The notes: a model not told the origin generated them from the letters alone. A DNA stretch of 64,000 nt from Ectocarpus siliculosus (GCA_000310025.1 FN648707.1:1040158-1104157); one strand, 5' to 3'. Counted from the stretch's first letter, positions 33,901-44,930 are shown. Made by a program: numbers and translations.

Positions 33901-34502
33901 GCCGGCTGAAGCGCTAAATCATGCCACTGTAAGCCAGCTAATGTGACTTTTGAATGCTCTGCACCACACTGCATCCCCGTTCATGCCGCAAACAGCAGTG
34001 TACCGCGTACGACACAAGATAGCACACCCCATGGACCGATTTTCAAAGCTCGATTCCTCCACGACGAAGAGGATGCATACACGAAACGATACGTTTTCGG
34101 AGAGCTCTCGACCAGACGGCTTCAACGCCGCCAGTTTTCGGCGCTGCAACCCATTCTGCTGTTGATGAATCATACTTTCAAAATCGGCCAGGGGGTGTGT
34201 TATCTTGCGTCCAATACGGTAGTCCACGAGCACGGTCAGCCGCACAGACACGGACCATCTCTTCCAGCAGCATACAAGCTTCGGGCCTGTCCAGCAACAC
34301 CGCAGGTTTTGCACCCGTTGTAGCATCACTCCTCGTCATCCCGTACACTCACCACAGTGATGCGAGCTTTGTTGCCCTCGCTGATTCGGCTGCCGATGGT
34401 GGACTTTCCTATGGGGAAGCCAATGACCGCACACAGGGCTCCCTTGACGATCTCAAGTGCCGTGGTCATGGTCGGCGTTCGAGGGTCCACAGTAGTCGCC
34501 AT
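21947..34502 (-). CDS. WARS1: Cytosolic tryptophanyl-tRNA synthetase with AlaX-like N-terminal region, 14 exons
   Basis: Model: complement(join(21947..22146, 22587..22650, 23216..23296, 23711..23779, 24459..24551, 25496..25667, 26766..26893, 27715..27795, 28461..28577, 30864..31019, 31471..31713, 32146..32278, 32885..33027, 34353..34502)), 1830 nt, 609 aa, all phases consistent. It charges tRNA-Trp in the cytosol. Signatures include VTPWEVE near 217, the TGRGPSS block, HLGH at 300-303, [23 protein letters not shown], and the KMSKS-type GKMSSS at 477-481. Residues 1 to about 175 resemble the alanyl-tRNA editing (AlaX) fold, and an acidic linker runs to about 210. A similar appendage is known on apicomplexan cytosolic TrpRS. 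The AlaX zinc ligands look incomplete. Uncertain points are the first intron, an alternative ATG at 33066, and the exon end at 32146. The gene is divergent from the HVA22-like gene. Confidence 0.93.
24099..24257. repeat. 79-bp tandem duplication in a synthetase intron
   Basis: Two copies start with TCTGTTCAGGAAAA at 24099 and 24178 and share the tail CATCTCAAAGTACTATG. They lie in the intron between exons 23711..23779 and 24459..24551. Confidence 0.85.
25459..25479. repeat. (GT)n microsatellite
   Basis: About ten GT units lie on the plus strand in a synthetase intron, 16 nt beyond the splice donor at 25495. Confidence 0.9.
25676..25858. other. Assembly gap of 100 N with low-quality homopolymer edges
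   Basis: Positions 25742..25841 are N, a round 100 that suggests a placeholder of unknown true size. The edges are runs of G and C (about 25676-25741 and 25842-25857), as at read ends. The gap is inside the intron between exons 25496..25667 and 26766..26893 and removes no coding sequence. The polypyrimidine tract of the acceptor before 25667 is part of the unreliable run. Confidence 0.95.
26605..26793 (-). repeat. Three diverged copies of an exon end plus splice donor
   Basis: The end of exon 26766..26893 with its donor (plus strand about 26757-26793) is echoed twice in the following intron, at about 26680-26714 and 26605-26637. Each copy reads, on the coding strand, a TCCTCAA-containing stretch followed by GTGAGTT. 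Only about 30 bp is shared, so these are decayed duplicates or decoy donors, not full exons. Confidence 0.5.
29658..30480. repeat. Five-unit tandem repeat in a synthetase intron
   Basis: Units beginning ACTTCGATTTTGAAGAA start at 29658, 29867, 30030, 30217 and 30392, giving variable periods of 209, 163, 187 and 175 bp. Each contains the core CCGAGCTCTC...GGAGCCGACTCTCGGTAGAA, an imperfect palindrome. Related degenerate sequence extends left to about 29.39 kb. The array fills much of the 2.3-kb intron between exons 28461..28577 and 30864..31019. Confidence 0.88.
33519..33750. mobile_element. Foldback element with arms of about 75-80 bp
   Basis: The left arm from GCATACCG and the right arm ending CGGTACGC are near-perfect inverted complements, including TCAGCGCACAGGGGTGCGAT and the CTCCACAACCAGGAGG block. 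They enclose a loop of about 75 bp with no coding. It lies in the first intron of the synthetase gene. No clear target duplication was found. It shares GATTTTCAAAG with the MITE copies nearby. Confidence 0.8.
34001..34221. mobile_element. MITE copy 1, 221 bp, long terminal inverted repeats
   Basis: The ends TACCG...CGGTA begin inverted repeats of about 50 bp, with ACACAAGATA-GCACACCCC on the left and its complement on the right. The interior is closely similar to 42562..42781, including CGACGAAGAGGATGCATA. It sits in the first intron of the synthetase gene and has no coding capacity, as expected for a nonautonomous element. Confidence 0.85.
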
Positions 34503-35498
34503 GACTATTCCTTCCTCTCGCTACGTCAGTAGCGCACAGCTGAGGGATGGACTTCAGTAAGTGCCAAGGCCGGAGCGTGTCAGGTTGTCAGTACCCGTAA
34601 GCCAAGCGCGCCGTTCAGCTGCTGCTGCCAAAGAGAAAGGTTCCACAACTCTGCAAGTACCCCTAAGAAACTAACGGTAGTTGCGGAGCCCCCAAGCTGG
34701 AGCTGCAGCTGGCCCTGCTGTTGTGGCGTGTCACGTGCACGTGTCACCTTCTTGTCATGGCTAGTGGCTCCAACGAGGTACAAAAGACGACACCACCATC
34801 AAGATCGTGATTGAGCTGCTGTTTCTCTCTCACGTGGCTCTGTCTAGGTTTCGCCGGGACTACAGGCGGCCCTGGGTCTGCGGCGGCGTGTCAACCGAAA
34901 CAAGAGAGTGCGGAAGAACTGCCTAAAGCGCGATACCCAAGGCCCAAGGAGATAGAGAGGGTTATAGCGAGAGCGATACGAGAGCGAGATGATCATCCAC
35001 TCCGGCCTGGCGAGGCACATCTCGTGAGTGACGATGCGATGAGCTAGGCTACTGCCGTGTATCTCTTTGTAGGTGCTTGCTTGCCCCCTTACAACAACCA
35101 AATACAGCAACAATCTGTGCGTACACTTGGGTGTGAACGGGAACACGCCGTGGATTGGGGATGGGGCAGTGGCACCAAGCTTGAGCGGCACCAGAGTAGA
35201 GTCGAGTGAGGCGCCGATGGGATCTTGTGTAACTCTCTTCGCTCTCTCCTCCAGTCTCCACGCTTTCCGACGTTGCGACCTTTGGATGCACTCCGATTAA
35301 AAATACAACGGCTGTCAGAGCAACACGTCGAGATGTACAACTGCTGTTGTACACAGCTCGATAGACTGCAGGTTTCCAACGTTTGTACCATGTTAGAGTT
35401 GCATGTTGCAATGATTCCGGTGTGTACCTGCAGTAGTACATAATACAGGAGTGCTTTCTCGTGTGTAACACGCCTGAGTTCGACATTATTGTAAGGTG
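34503..35498. promoter_or_regulatory. Divergent spacer between synthetase and HVA22-like genes
   Basis: About 1.0 kb separates two start codons pointing away from each other, so both promoters should lie here. I recognise no conserved motif. The right limit depends on the uncertain HVA22-like first exon. Confidence 0.45.
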
Positions 35499-38400
35499 AT
35501 GCAGCCAAAAGCGAGTTGTGCACCTTGTCCTTCAAGCACTGGTCTATGTCCACTTGTGCCGACGTCTTGCCAATCACCCGCCAACCCTCGACCGCAGCGG
35601 TTGTTGAGTGCTATAACTTCGTTTGCGGTACCACCGTCTGAGCTAGTTTCCTTGTTACGTCAGGAAGGAGCGCGCGGTGTGGCCCACGTGCAAAGACAGT
35701 GAGCGAGGCCGCCTAAGCGGGAGGCACCCTGCCCTAAGAGCTCGTGCTATTGTACACATGTACTTTCCTGGTACCTGGTACACAACAACACGCGTTGACC
35801 AACCTCCCTACCCCTTTTGTTGTCCATATATTCTCTGTCCTTTCACTCGGTTGGTCCGAAATTCGTGAATTTGCCTCATTGGTACATTTTTCGGAAGGGT
35901 TCTGCTGGGCTACTTCTATCCTGCGCTGGCATCGGCGAAGACCGCCGTACAGCAAGACCCCGCCGCCTTCACGCAGTGGATGACGTACTGGTGCGACGAC
36001 ACTTTCCCCTTTGTGCCTCACCCCGCGGCCATAGCTGTGTGTAGTGGCATTCCTCGTCGTATTCTCGCGGGGTGGCCCATTTATTCATAACACCATGCCG
36101 GACGCACGGGTGTTTGCCAGGCTTCGTCCGCGTTGCCACTGCACAGTTTCGTTTCTTTGGTGCACACTCTTAGCTGCTGTTGGCGTTGTCGCGGTGCGCG
36201 TCCAGGGCACCTCTAGAAGGAAGTGCCCTCCCGGTTTACTCGGCTATTATGCTATCCTACGTGTCATGGAAATAGCGCCTCGTACAAAACTGATGCCCAG
36301 TATGCACGCTCGCGAGGTGCATTCACAAGCGTCCTGGACTGCTGTGTTTCAGGATCATGTGTAGGCAGTGTATGGCAGTTGTCAGGCCATGGCAGGTCCG
36401 CAACAAGCGATCCCTACCTTGTTCCTCACCCCATCGGCTGACCCTCTTGAGATCGACTCGCGTTCGTGCAGCCGTTCCTTCTCCGTCTAGTCATTGGAAA
36501 CCTCACCCCGACGTTACTGGCGTCTCGCTCGCCTCTGCAGGGTGGTCATGTCCGTGTTCGCTTTGGTGGAGGTATTCGTGGACTTCTTCGTCTCATGGTA
36601 AGAAAAGAGCGGAAGGGCACAAGCGTGCGAGCGTCGCTTTTCTCTCCTCATTCCCAGGGGAAGCGCAGTCGATCTTATATCCAGTAGGCATACCTGGGTG
36701 TGCCAACTCTGCGCTATCATCGGCGGGATCCGGTTCTCAGACATTACTCCTGTCTGAAACGCCTTGGATAATCTAGCCCACCCTCTACGCTGCTGCATCA
36801 TGGACCATGTGATTGATTGCCTCACCTACTCCCCTTGTTTGCGGCCTCCGGACGTCACGTGTTGGTGCGTGTTCTGCCTGTGCCGTGCCGCCCTTGGACA
36901 GGGTGCCGTTCTACTACGAGGCGAAGATCGTGCTGATCGTGTGGCTCGCTATGCCGAGATACCAGGCAAGTCTTTTGGCCGTGCGTGGCATGACGATAGT
37001 TCTTGCGTGGGTTGGTAGTTGCCCCGTTTTTTATTCCTTCAGCGCGAGTCACAGGCAGCAGCTCGTATTAGTGGTATCCCTGCGAAACAAGAGAACTACC
37101 ATGAAGGATGTTTTTAGTTTCTTCCTAAAGGAGATGCCACTTTACCTATGTTTGACACCTCATTCCGCTCAGCCTTTTCCCGCCACACCCCGCGGGTCAT
37201 CAAAACCGACTTGGACAGGGCGCTAGCCAGATCTACCGCAGGCTGCTGCATCCCTACCTGGACAAGTACGAAGACAACATCGACAGCGGCTTGGAGGAAA
37301 TGAGGGCCGGGGCCACCCGCCGGATTCAGTCCTTAGGGGCCAGCGCCGCTACGGAGATCGCGAAGGCGGTTACAAAACAGGGATCCACGGCGGTAGGCGT
37401 CGCTGCATGCAGGCGGATGGATCGGTCTTTCGCACGTTATGGAGCGTTGGAGACGTTGGAAGGGCGGTGAATTCTTCCCCGAACCCCGGGAGTTGCATGA
37501 TGCGCGATGGTGTCCTGCTAATGTCAATGGCCTTCATAGGCCGTGTGCGGCTGTTTTTCTCTCTCTTGTGTTGGGTGGTTGATCTGTCTGAGGGCACATG
37601 AAGCGCGTGCACAAACAGCGCTTGGTGTCGTGCTCGGTTGGGCTTATCGTTCCTCCTGTCCAATGGCGTTTTTTGTTCTTCGTTGGTTTGCCTCCGCCCA
37701 CGCCGTGCTTGTCTTGTCCCCCCCCGCCGGCTCGTTGCTGTCATCCCGCTCCTGGTGTTACCCCTATCCGCTATTGTGTTGTCTGCGTGGATGACAGAAA
37801 GATCTCATGCTGGCGCGTGTGCTTGGCATCGCAGCTGCCGGGGGTGCGGGGGCGCTTGATGAAAGGTGAACTGCCGTTTTCTCTTGCCTGTTTGTGTTCG
37901 TTGCTGGTGCTTGTTTCCCCCCCGAATACTATCGTCACACCGCGTCCCATCATGTCATGCCATGTCGTCTACTCAAACCGGAAGGCATGAGTAGGCCACA
38001 AACCCCTCTCCTTGGTATTTCCAAAGTCAAAGCTCATCTACGGAAGACGGGCTGCATCTCAGCCTCTATGAATGGTCATGTTCGCAGCCCCCTGCCGACC
38101 GGTTGGCCTCGAGTGTCTCACGCTCAGATGGTTTGATGTCAAGTCGAGCAGTGAAGGGTTGCCTCACAAGAAGGAAAAACAGCGGGGGTGAGGGAAAGCA
38201 GCACACAGACCGCGTACGCCGCAAAAACACGGAGGTCAAGGTCACCCCGCGTAACAATGGAGCCAGTACTCGCAACCAACGTGAGGCCATCGTTGCCGGA
38301 GAGGTCATCACACGTGCAGATGCGTCTGAAAAACCCTCTGTGTTTCCCGAAGTCAGCGCCCGTAATCGATTTAGCGACGATGTCGGCATGCTATTCGTTT

Positions 38401-39939
38401 GTCCGGGACGTACTCCACCCCGATCTTTCTAGTCTACCCAGCCCTAGCGAAGTAGTGCCGTGGGCCGACGGAGCCAGTGTTTCCAACCGACGCACCAAGC
38501 ACAGTCGGTGGTGGAGAGCTCACGACCGAGAGGTCAACGGCAAAGACTCATGACAAGCGGCCACTGCACGCCCTCCCCACCATCAAAACACGAAGCCTTT
38601 GTTTCGTCCGTGGATGTCTTTGTTGTTTGGCCAGGCCCGTGCGGTCTGCTCCTACTTCACCCATCCCTCGGCCAACGAATGATGCTGAGGAAAATTCACG
38701 AAGGCTAGAGGAAGAAGAGGAGGAAGAAGAGGAGGAGGAAGAAGAGGAGGAGGAGGAATCAATGGCCGCTGCGAACACCAGCATGCTGCTAGACTTCATG
38801 GAGGTTATGAAGGCCGGGGTGTTTGTGCAGGCACGGTCCTCCCTCGCCGGTAGGGTAAGTCGAGGGCTACCCAGGCCGGGGTTATTGGTATTGTGCTGCT
38901 GCTGCTTGAGCCTTTTATGCCGCAAGAGCGAAGGCACTGCGGCGCGACGAGTCTGTTGGGGTCGTGAAGAAGTAATGCAACGAGTAGTGCACAGCCTTCG
39001 GAATGGACACCTCGTGTGAACGTTATGGTAGAACTGGCCGATCTAGTTCTGGGGCGCTGTTGTCGTGTACGCGGTACATCGCCCTCCTGATTGCATCATT
39101 GCTCAAGGGGCTGCCAACAATTGTGTGTGCCCACGGCAACTTCATCCATGCAAGGCTTGACTGGTGAATATGCAATTACCTGCGCGTGCCGTGTACCAGA
39201 CGGTGGAGTATGTATCATGTTTGTCGGAGGCTGCCAATAGAGACAAGTGTAGCCACCACCATTCTGCCGTCGTGGGGGGCCTCTGTACTTTGTGCTCTGT
39301 CTGTGCTGCCCCATGCGTGTGCGGATGAATGTAGGGCCGTACTGAAAGATGGAGAGGGCTTGGGTACACTTGGTCAGCAGTACGCACGTTTGCACGAGAG
39401 GCTGCATCTCACACTCCCCTTGCATCCCCCAACACTATAGCCCCGCTCCGTGTTTTGATTCCTGTTGGCAGAACGGCAACATGACATGGTGCGCTCAGAA
39501 AATCCGTCTAGTACACGGGACAAGCTGGTGCATGACGGAGCTCATCGACGGGCCGGAATCACAGTTGGATAGAGACGAAGGAGGCGAAGAGCAACGGTTT
39601 CAGGTGCTAGCGGCAGAAGCAGCAGAAGATGCGGCGTCAGACGCGTCGCTGCTCGTGTTGACGACAGACCGAGGACGGGTTGAGCTGTCCCCGCCCGGGC
39701 GCGACGACCGAGATAGTATGCTGATCGGGTTCGAGCTTTTCCTGGAGTCTTATGTTGGTGGTGATGACGGCGACAGCGGTGGCGGCGGCGGCGGTTTCAA
39801 GGAGGTGGCATTGCCGGATCGGGATATCGCGCGGAGAAGGACGAGGCGCTGGGAAGGAGGAACGGGGGAAGGGGAAGGGATGGTCTTGGAATCGGCGGAC
39901 GATGACAGTGACGGCGACGATCGCCATCACCAACAATGA
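35499..39939 (+). CDS. TB2/DP1/HVA22 (REEP-type) membrane protein with acidic C-terminal extension
   Basis: Model: join(35499..35698, 35898..35990, 36541..36597, 36902..36965, 37219..37392, 37798..37865, 38635..38854, 39472..39939), 1344 nt, 447 aa, phases consistent. The TB2/DP1/HVA22 domain covers about residues 68-175: a YFYPALASAK block, a hydrophobic pair around residues 96-117, the PFYYEAK block with another hydrophobic stretch, then IYRRLLHPYLDKYE. Members are hairpin proteins that shape tubular ER. Beyond it lie a basic, amphipathic stretch, 17 consecutive Glu near 244-260, a region that may be PH-like (about 290-400), and a Gly- and Asp-rich tail. Most family members are much shorter, so the C-terminal half is lineage-specific. 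Intron 4 has a GC donor. The first exon (35499..35698) is supported only by phase and donor. An unseen exon between 38854 and 39472 is possible. Confidence 0.82.
36966..37218 (+). other. GC-AG intron in the HVA22-like gene
   Basis: Exon 36902..36965 ends CAG and the intron begins GCAAGT, the classical consensus of noncanonical GC donors. The acceptor GGACAG precedes the next exon. The join gives the uninterrupted TB2/DP1/HVA22 core, and I see no GT donor nearby that keeps the frame. Confidence 0.8.
38710..38761 (+). repeat. GAG/GAA microsatellite encoding 17 Glu
   Basis: Seventeen consecutive GAG or GAA codons lie in exon 38635..38854. Mixed codons make slippage less likely than in a pure repeat, but length variation between individuals is plausible. 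Confidence 0.9.
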
Positions 39940-40913
39940 GGGCCAACAGCGACGGTGGGCATGGACGCCCACACGTTTAGTCTCTCTTGCTGCTGTGACC
40001 AATGGCTGTGGAATGGAAGCTAACGCCGCTGCTATCATTGGGCTGTAGATATCTAACATGACGCTTCTGGGGTGGGGTTCACATGCGCCCATCTCCCTGT
40101 AAGCGCTGAGTGTGCAGGTTGGGTGCTGTTCGTTATGGGTGGGGAGCATGGGCGTCGGCTCAAAGTGCCGTCTGTTCTGGCACCACGAGTGGTCGTTGTA
40201 CGCAGGCAACAGGGTTGTCTCTCTTTATGTTTATTTAATCCAACGCTGTCTGGCATGAATGGTGGTGTGATGGGATGGGCCGAAAACTTCGAATGAACGT
40301 CATGTTGCGCAAGTGCGTTTCCGGCTTCATGCATTTAGGAGTGAGGTGGTCGGGTGCTGTTGTGTTTGTTTTCTGGTAATTCTCAGGTTCAGCTCCCGGA
40401 CACCTACGTGAAGCTGTGTTTGCATGTTCTCTTGGTGGTTGTTGGTGGAAGATCGATTTTCTTGCATACATAGAGTCACATTGTGGTTTGGATGCTTGTC
40501 TCGCGTCTGCGTGGGGTCAAAGTGTTCTCGAAGACGCACTCTTCAAGGGAACTTCGCCGTGTTCTTGTTGAGCGAATGCCATTGCATCGGGAGCTTCTTC
40601 AATCATTGTCGTTACTGGTTTTGGACGTTATTTTTGGCAAGATGAATGTATCATGCGCATGTAGTTTGTTTGGTGTTTGTATTCTTACGCCAGGGCGTTT
40701 GCACTCAATGCAATCAAGTCTATTTTCGGAGACGAGGGAAGAGGGAAGTAAAAGGGTGAAGCCAGCAGGATAGGCCTTGTACACATTTAATGCTTCGACT
40801 CCGACCTCGAGCATGCGGCATGCCGACACAGCGGCAGTCTGTCTTCGGAATCACCTCTGGACCGCAGGTGTACAACCCTGCTTGCGGTGGTTGTTGGTGT
40901 CTTCGGGACGTCG

Positions 40914-41017
40914 CGCTTTCTAGATGAAGCTGGTTCGACCGCGGTAGAGCTGTAAATCACGTAGGCGCTTTCTAGATGAAGCTGGTTCGACCGCGGTAGC
41001 GCTGTAAATCACGTAGG
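40914..41017. repeat. 52-bp tandem duplication
   Basis: Two copies starting CGCTTTCTAGATGAAGCTGG at 40914 and 40966 differ at one position (GTAGAGCTG versus GTAGCGCTG), so the duplication is recent. Confidence 0.95.
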
Positions 41018-41539
41018 GGTTAGAGTATGCCACCGATTACGATAGATACTAGAGCATTCTCCACCCGTCAGTCCTATGATGACACGCACCTAACCCGGCG
41101 GATGTTGATCAGGGGTGAGGCACAACCAAAGTGTCGACCCATTTGTCCCCGTTCCTACCAACACCAAATAAGTGAATTTCCACCGTCTATCGGAGCGACG
41201 ATTTGTGCATGTCATCACTCTCTCCTTGGCGTCACAGGTCACATATACGCGAGATACTCTCGGGAGACAGATGGTTCTTTGTGTGTAGGAGAACCCTGCA
41301 ATACAACAGTATAGTCAGAAATCGTCGAGGCCGAGGAGAGCAGGAAACTAATACCGCGGTTAGATCGGCGAAACATTCCGAATGAACCAGCCTGTTGCGT
41401 GAATTGGCTGCATCAAATATATGTACCTTGTACTGTAGTCGTCTCTGTCACAATATCCAAACAAGGTTCTCTGGAATGCTGCTGACACATCGAGGTTGCT
41501 CGCAAAAAGGGCTCTCTATAATATGAATAGCAAGGTTTG

Positions 41540-42550
41540 AATCATACTATATGCAGTACCTGCGGCATGTTCACGTATCGATTTTCGACATAGAAATTGC
41601 TCTGGAATATTGGTCACGTACCATATCCTTTACCACTCTTACTGTCGTTGCCGGCATGCTCACGTTTCAATATTGCATTAAGGATTTCCGCAGTAAAGTT
41701 TCACTCATTTTTCCCAGTTCTTCGCATATCTGTTTTCACTCATAGGCTTCTTCGGAATATTGCTCACCTATCAACGTCAAACTCACTCCAATTATCGAGT
41801 CCCGCATGTTCACGTTTCCACTAGGTTTTCAAAAGTTCTTTGGAATTTCGGTCACACATCGAGGTTTCACTAGAAGAAGTATTTGATGTTCGCTCACATA
41901 TCGAGGTGTCACTTCCAATATTGTGACTGATTTCCAGCGTGTTCATGTTCCGATTTTCCACGTGGACACTTGTTGATATGCGCTCGTACTTCCACGTTTC
42001 ACTCCTGTTACCGGGTTTCGGCATGATGCAGTCTCGATTTCAAACTTCGAGTCTTCGGCATTTTGTTCTCATACGAAGGCTCAGAAGAATTTCGTACTCG
42101 GGACGTTCACGTATCGGTTATGTACATAGAGGCTTCTTCGGCATGTTGCTCACATGTCACGGTTACATTACTATCTTATGCAAGTCAGCAAAAGTGAAAC
42201 ATTGTTATGTACGTAAGCAACATACCGAAGACCTTTTTAGGTCAAAATCCGACAATCGAACATGCCCGAAGTCAATATGTATATTGAAACCTTCGTGTGT
42301 GAGCAATATTCCAAAGACGTCCACGTATGCAAATGTCGATAATTGAACACGGGCGAAGGTGAAACCTGGAGTGAAATATATGTGACCACATATCAAAGAA
42401 GTCTGAAGTGAAAATAGATCTGTGGAACAAACCGGGCGTGCATGATCGTCGTACAAACTAGCCATACGAGCAACTTGCTGGAACATGTCAAGAAAAATTT
42501 GATACCTGAACCTGCTCAAGAATAAAAATTGTACTTCTAAAACTTTGGTA
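41540..42550. repeat. Degenerate short repeats arranged as a large inverted repeat
   Basis: From about 41.54 to 42.17 kb, blocks such as GGCATGTTCACGTATCG, CGCATGTTCACGTTTCC and TTCGGAATATTGCTCAC recur every 60-80 bp. From about 42.24 to 42.55 kb their complements appear, for example GTGAGCAATATTCC and CGAACATGCCCGAAG. The centre is near 42.2 kb. No coding is seen. Confidence 0.65.
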
Positions 42551-42561
42551 TGTGAGCAAAA

Positions 42562-42781
42562 TCCGTATATGACACAAGATAACACACCCCCTGGACCGAT
42601 TTTCAAAGCTCGATTACTCCACGACGAAGAGGATGCATAAATCAAACAATACGTTTTCGAACAGCTCTCGACGAGACGGTTCCAACGCCGCCGTTTTCGG
42701 CGCTGTGACTTTTCCTGCTGTTGAGGAATCGAGCTTTGAAAATCGGCCAAGGGGGTGTGTTATCTTGTGTCATATACGGTA
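42562..42781. mobile_element. MITE copy 2, 220 bp, long terminal inverted repeats
   Basis: The ends read CCGTATATGACACAAGATAA and its complement. Arms of about 50 bp continue through CACACCCCCTGGACCGAT and TTTTCAAAGCTCGATT. The arms are better conserved than in the copy at 34001..34221. The interior matches that copy along its length. No target duplication could be fixed. Confidence 0.87.
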
Positions 42782-44930
42782 TACATGTAGCGCAGACTCG
42801 ACGAAAAAATCGACGAGTGAATACGCCAGAACTGGAAACTGGAATGGAACCTTGACACGCGAAAGCACATCAAGGACGGTAGGTAATGAATCGAAACGTG
42901 AACACGACGACGTGGCCATGCATGGAGCTTTCACTGATTCACGACATGCCAAGGAAGGTGAACATTGGTCCGTCATCGAGCATGGCCCAGCTATTAGTGA
43001 ACGAAAAGACGTCGACACTGGCCGTGGCCTGCGGTGAGACAAGGAAAAATCCGCAGGCTCTCAGTGAATTAGAGTGAAACTATCGTTGTTGGCTGAGTGA
43101 TATAGTTCTCACCTCGTTAGATCCCGACACCGTTTTCATTCACTTCGGTCGTCATTTCGGTGCTGCTGCCCTTCGATGAAGTCGCGCGTCGGCTTGAGCA
43201 GATTCGGTACGACATTGGTGGCTGTGTGCAGCTACTCGGTCGAGTTGCTGTTGGCCAACCTGCGGACGGCGCCTGCTTTCAATCACTAAGCGTTTCTTCC
43301 GAACGATGAATTTCCTTTCATCTGCCTTACACAAACAGTATTGCAGAACTCCTCTCTCCGGGGAGCATAGCCCTTCGAAATATTGAACGTGCTAAAAATA
43401 TATTGCGACGGGAAGCTGCAGGTATCTACTCCGGCGTTTGCTCTAGCGGCTGTATTAGCAGCGAGGATGGCGGCAGCCTCCGTGAATCACTCCACACGAT
43501 GCTCACGCCCCAGACAAGGTCAGGAGCATGTTGTGTGCAGGTTGATGTGGCTCACGATGGAGACCCGATAATCAGCATCGAGAGCAGCTCTGTTCGCCAG
43601 ATTTCCTCCGGTATCGCGAAGAGTAGGTAGGTGTGTTTGGAATGGCAGTGGCGACGGCGGCTGTATCGTTGATGGATTGGGGTTCTCGCGGGAACCAACG
43701 CATTCGTCGTCACATTAACCTACGGCGTTGTCAACGAAATAGATTTTTAGAGAAATTTTGACAATATTGTGTTTGTTGGTGCTTGAAAGTAAGGGGTTGA
43801 GGGTATTGCAGTATATGCTTGCGGAACTGCTTGCGGAACTGTACCGGGGCGGAAAGGCCGGGTACGTAGGAACGACCCGGGCCGTTCCAGGAAAAATATT
43901 GGATGCTTCTGCTCGATATGTCGGAGACGCTGTAGCAATTTCAGAGCTTACGGGTTGCTTTGAGGTCGGCACCCGAATCAATGAATGTTTCTGGGGAAAG
44001 TTTGTTGACTTGATGTCAGCGAAGCGTGCTATCCGGTTGTACTCTGTTGCACAGATGCACATGTCTTTCTGGTAGTGACTCGCCGTGATGAGAAATGGTG
44101 AACGTCACTTTGGTTCCTTCGTGGAAGCGTTAGGACGATGATTGGTTTAGATCTGGTTCCCTTGATGTTTCGAGCTCTCTTGGCGTTATTGGCGTTCGTG
44201 TGTTGACGGCGAGTGAAAAAAATTGCACCGAAAAACCTCTAACTGGTCAGGAAGAGAGTATGAGCCTGTATGGTTGGGTTTGGGATTTGTCCGACGAGGC
44301 GACGATGAGATGAAGCCGGCAAAAAATAGGCTTCAATAGAGCGCAAATCCCGGGATTCAACCGCGGACGTGATGAATTTCGGGGACCTTGGGGACCTTTT
44401 GGAGTGGGTTGGCAAAGTCAATCGTCCAGATTCGAGGAGATGTTCCGAGATGTGGTGATGAAGCCTAAAAACTGTGCACACAAACATCGAGAGAGTGGCT
44501 ACTTGTTGCTCAATAGCCCTTCAGTCACTCATCGCCAATTGGGTGCGTATTATAAGTGTTGCTTTGCCGCTCGTGCACTTGCCGCTCTGGGCAGACTCAC
44601 GCACACCAGAGTCAACAAGGCGTAGACGCAGACCAACACCACGAAGTCGTAACCAGAGGCTCAACTTCAACTGTAAACTCAAGAAAAAAGCGACGACGAT
44701 GCGTGACGAGGTGCTCTGTTTCCCGATACTAGGAAAACGTTACACACCGATCCCCGATCCGATCCGCAAAAAGGCTCAGGTTCATTTCGATCGTGAGTTG
44801 AATGCAGTGCATCTCACCACAAGCATAGGGCTCCAAGGAATATACTCACAGGCACGATCGGCATGCAAACTTTTAAATCTTTTGTATCCACGACCATTCA
44901 CTTATTGTTTGCGAGATCGCCTGTTCCTAT

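Larger units (their letters stand above)
39940..44930. other. Convergent intergenic region, repeat-rich
   Basis: The region lies between the 3' ends of the HVA22-like gene and the ABHD11-like gene. It holds a 52-bp tandem duplication (40914..41017), a degenerate inverted repeat cluster (41540..42550) and a MITE (42562..42781). A plus-strand frame at 43758..44075 is open for 105 codons but unrecognised. No gene is supportable. Confidence 0.5.

Noticed and set aside
43758-44075. 105-codon plus-strand frame
   Set aside because: Begins in a short repeated sequence and has no recognisable domain or splice support.
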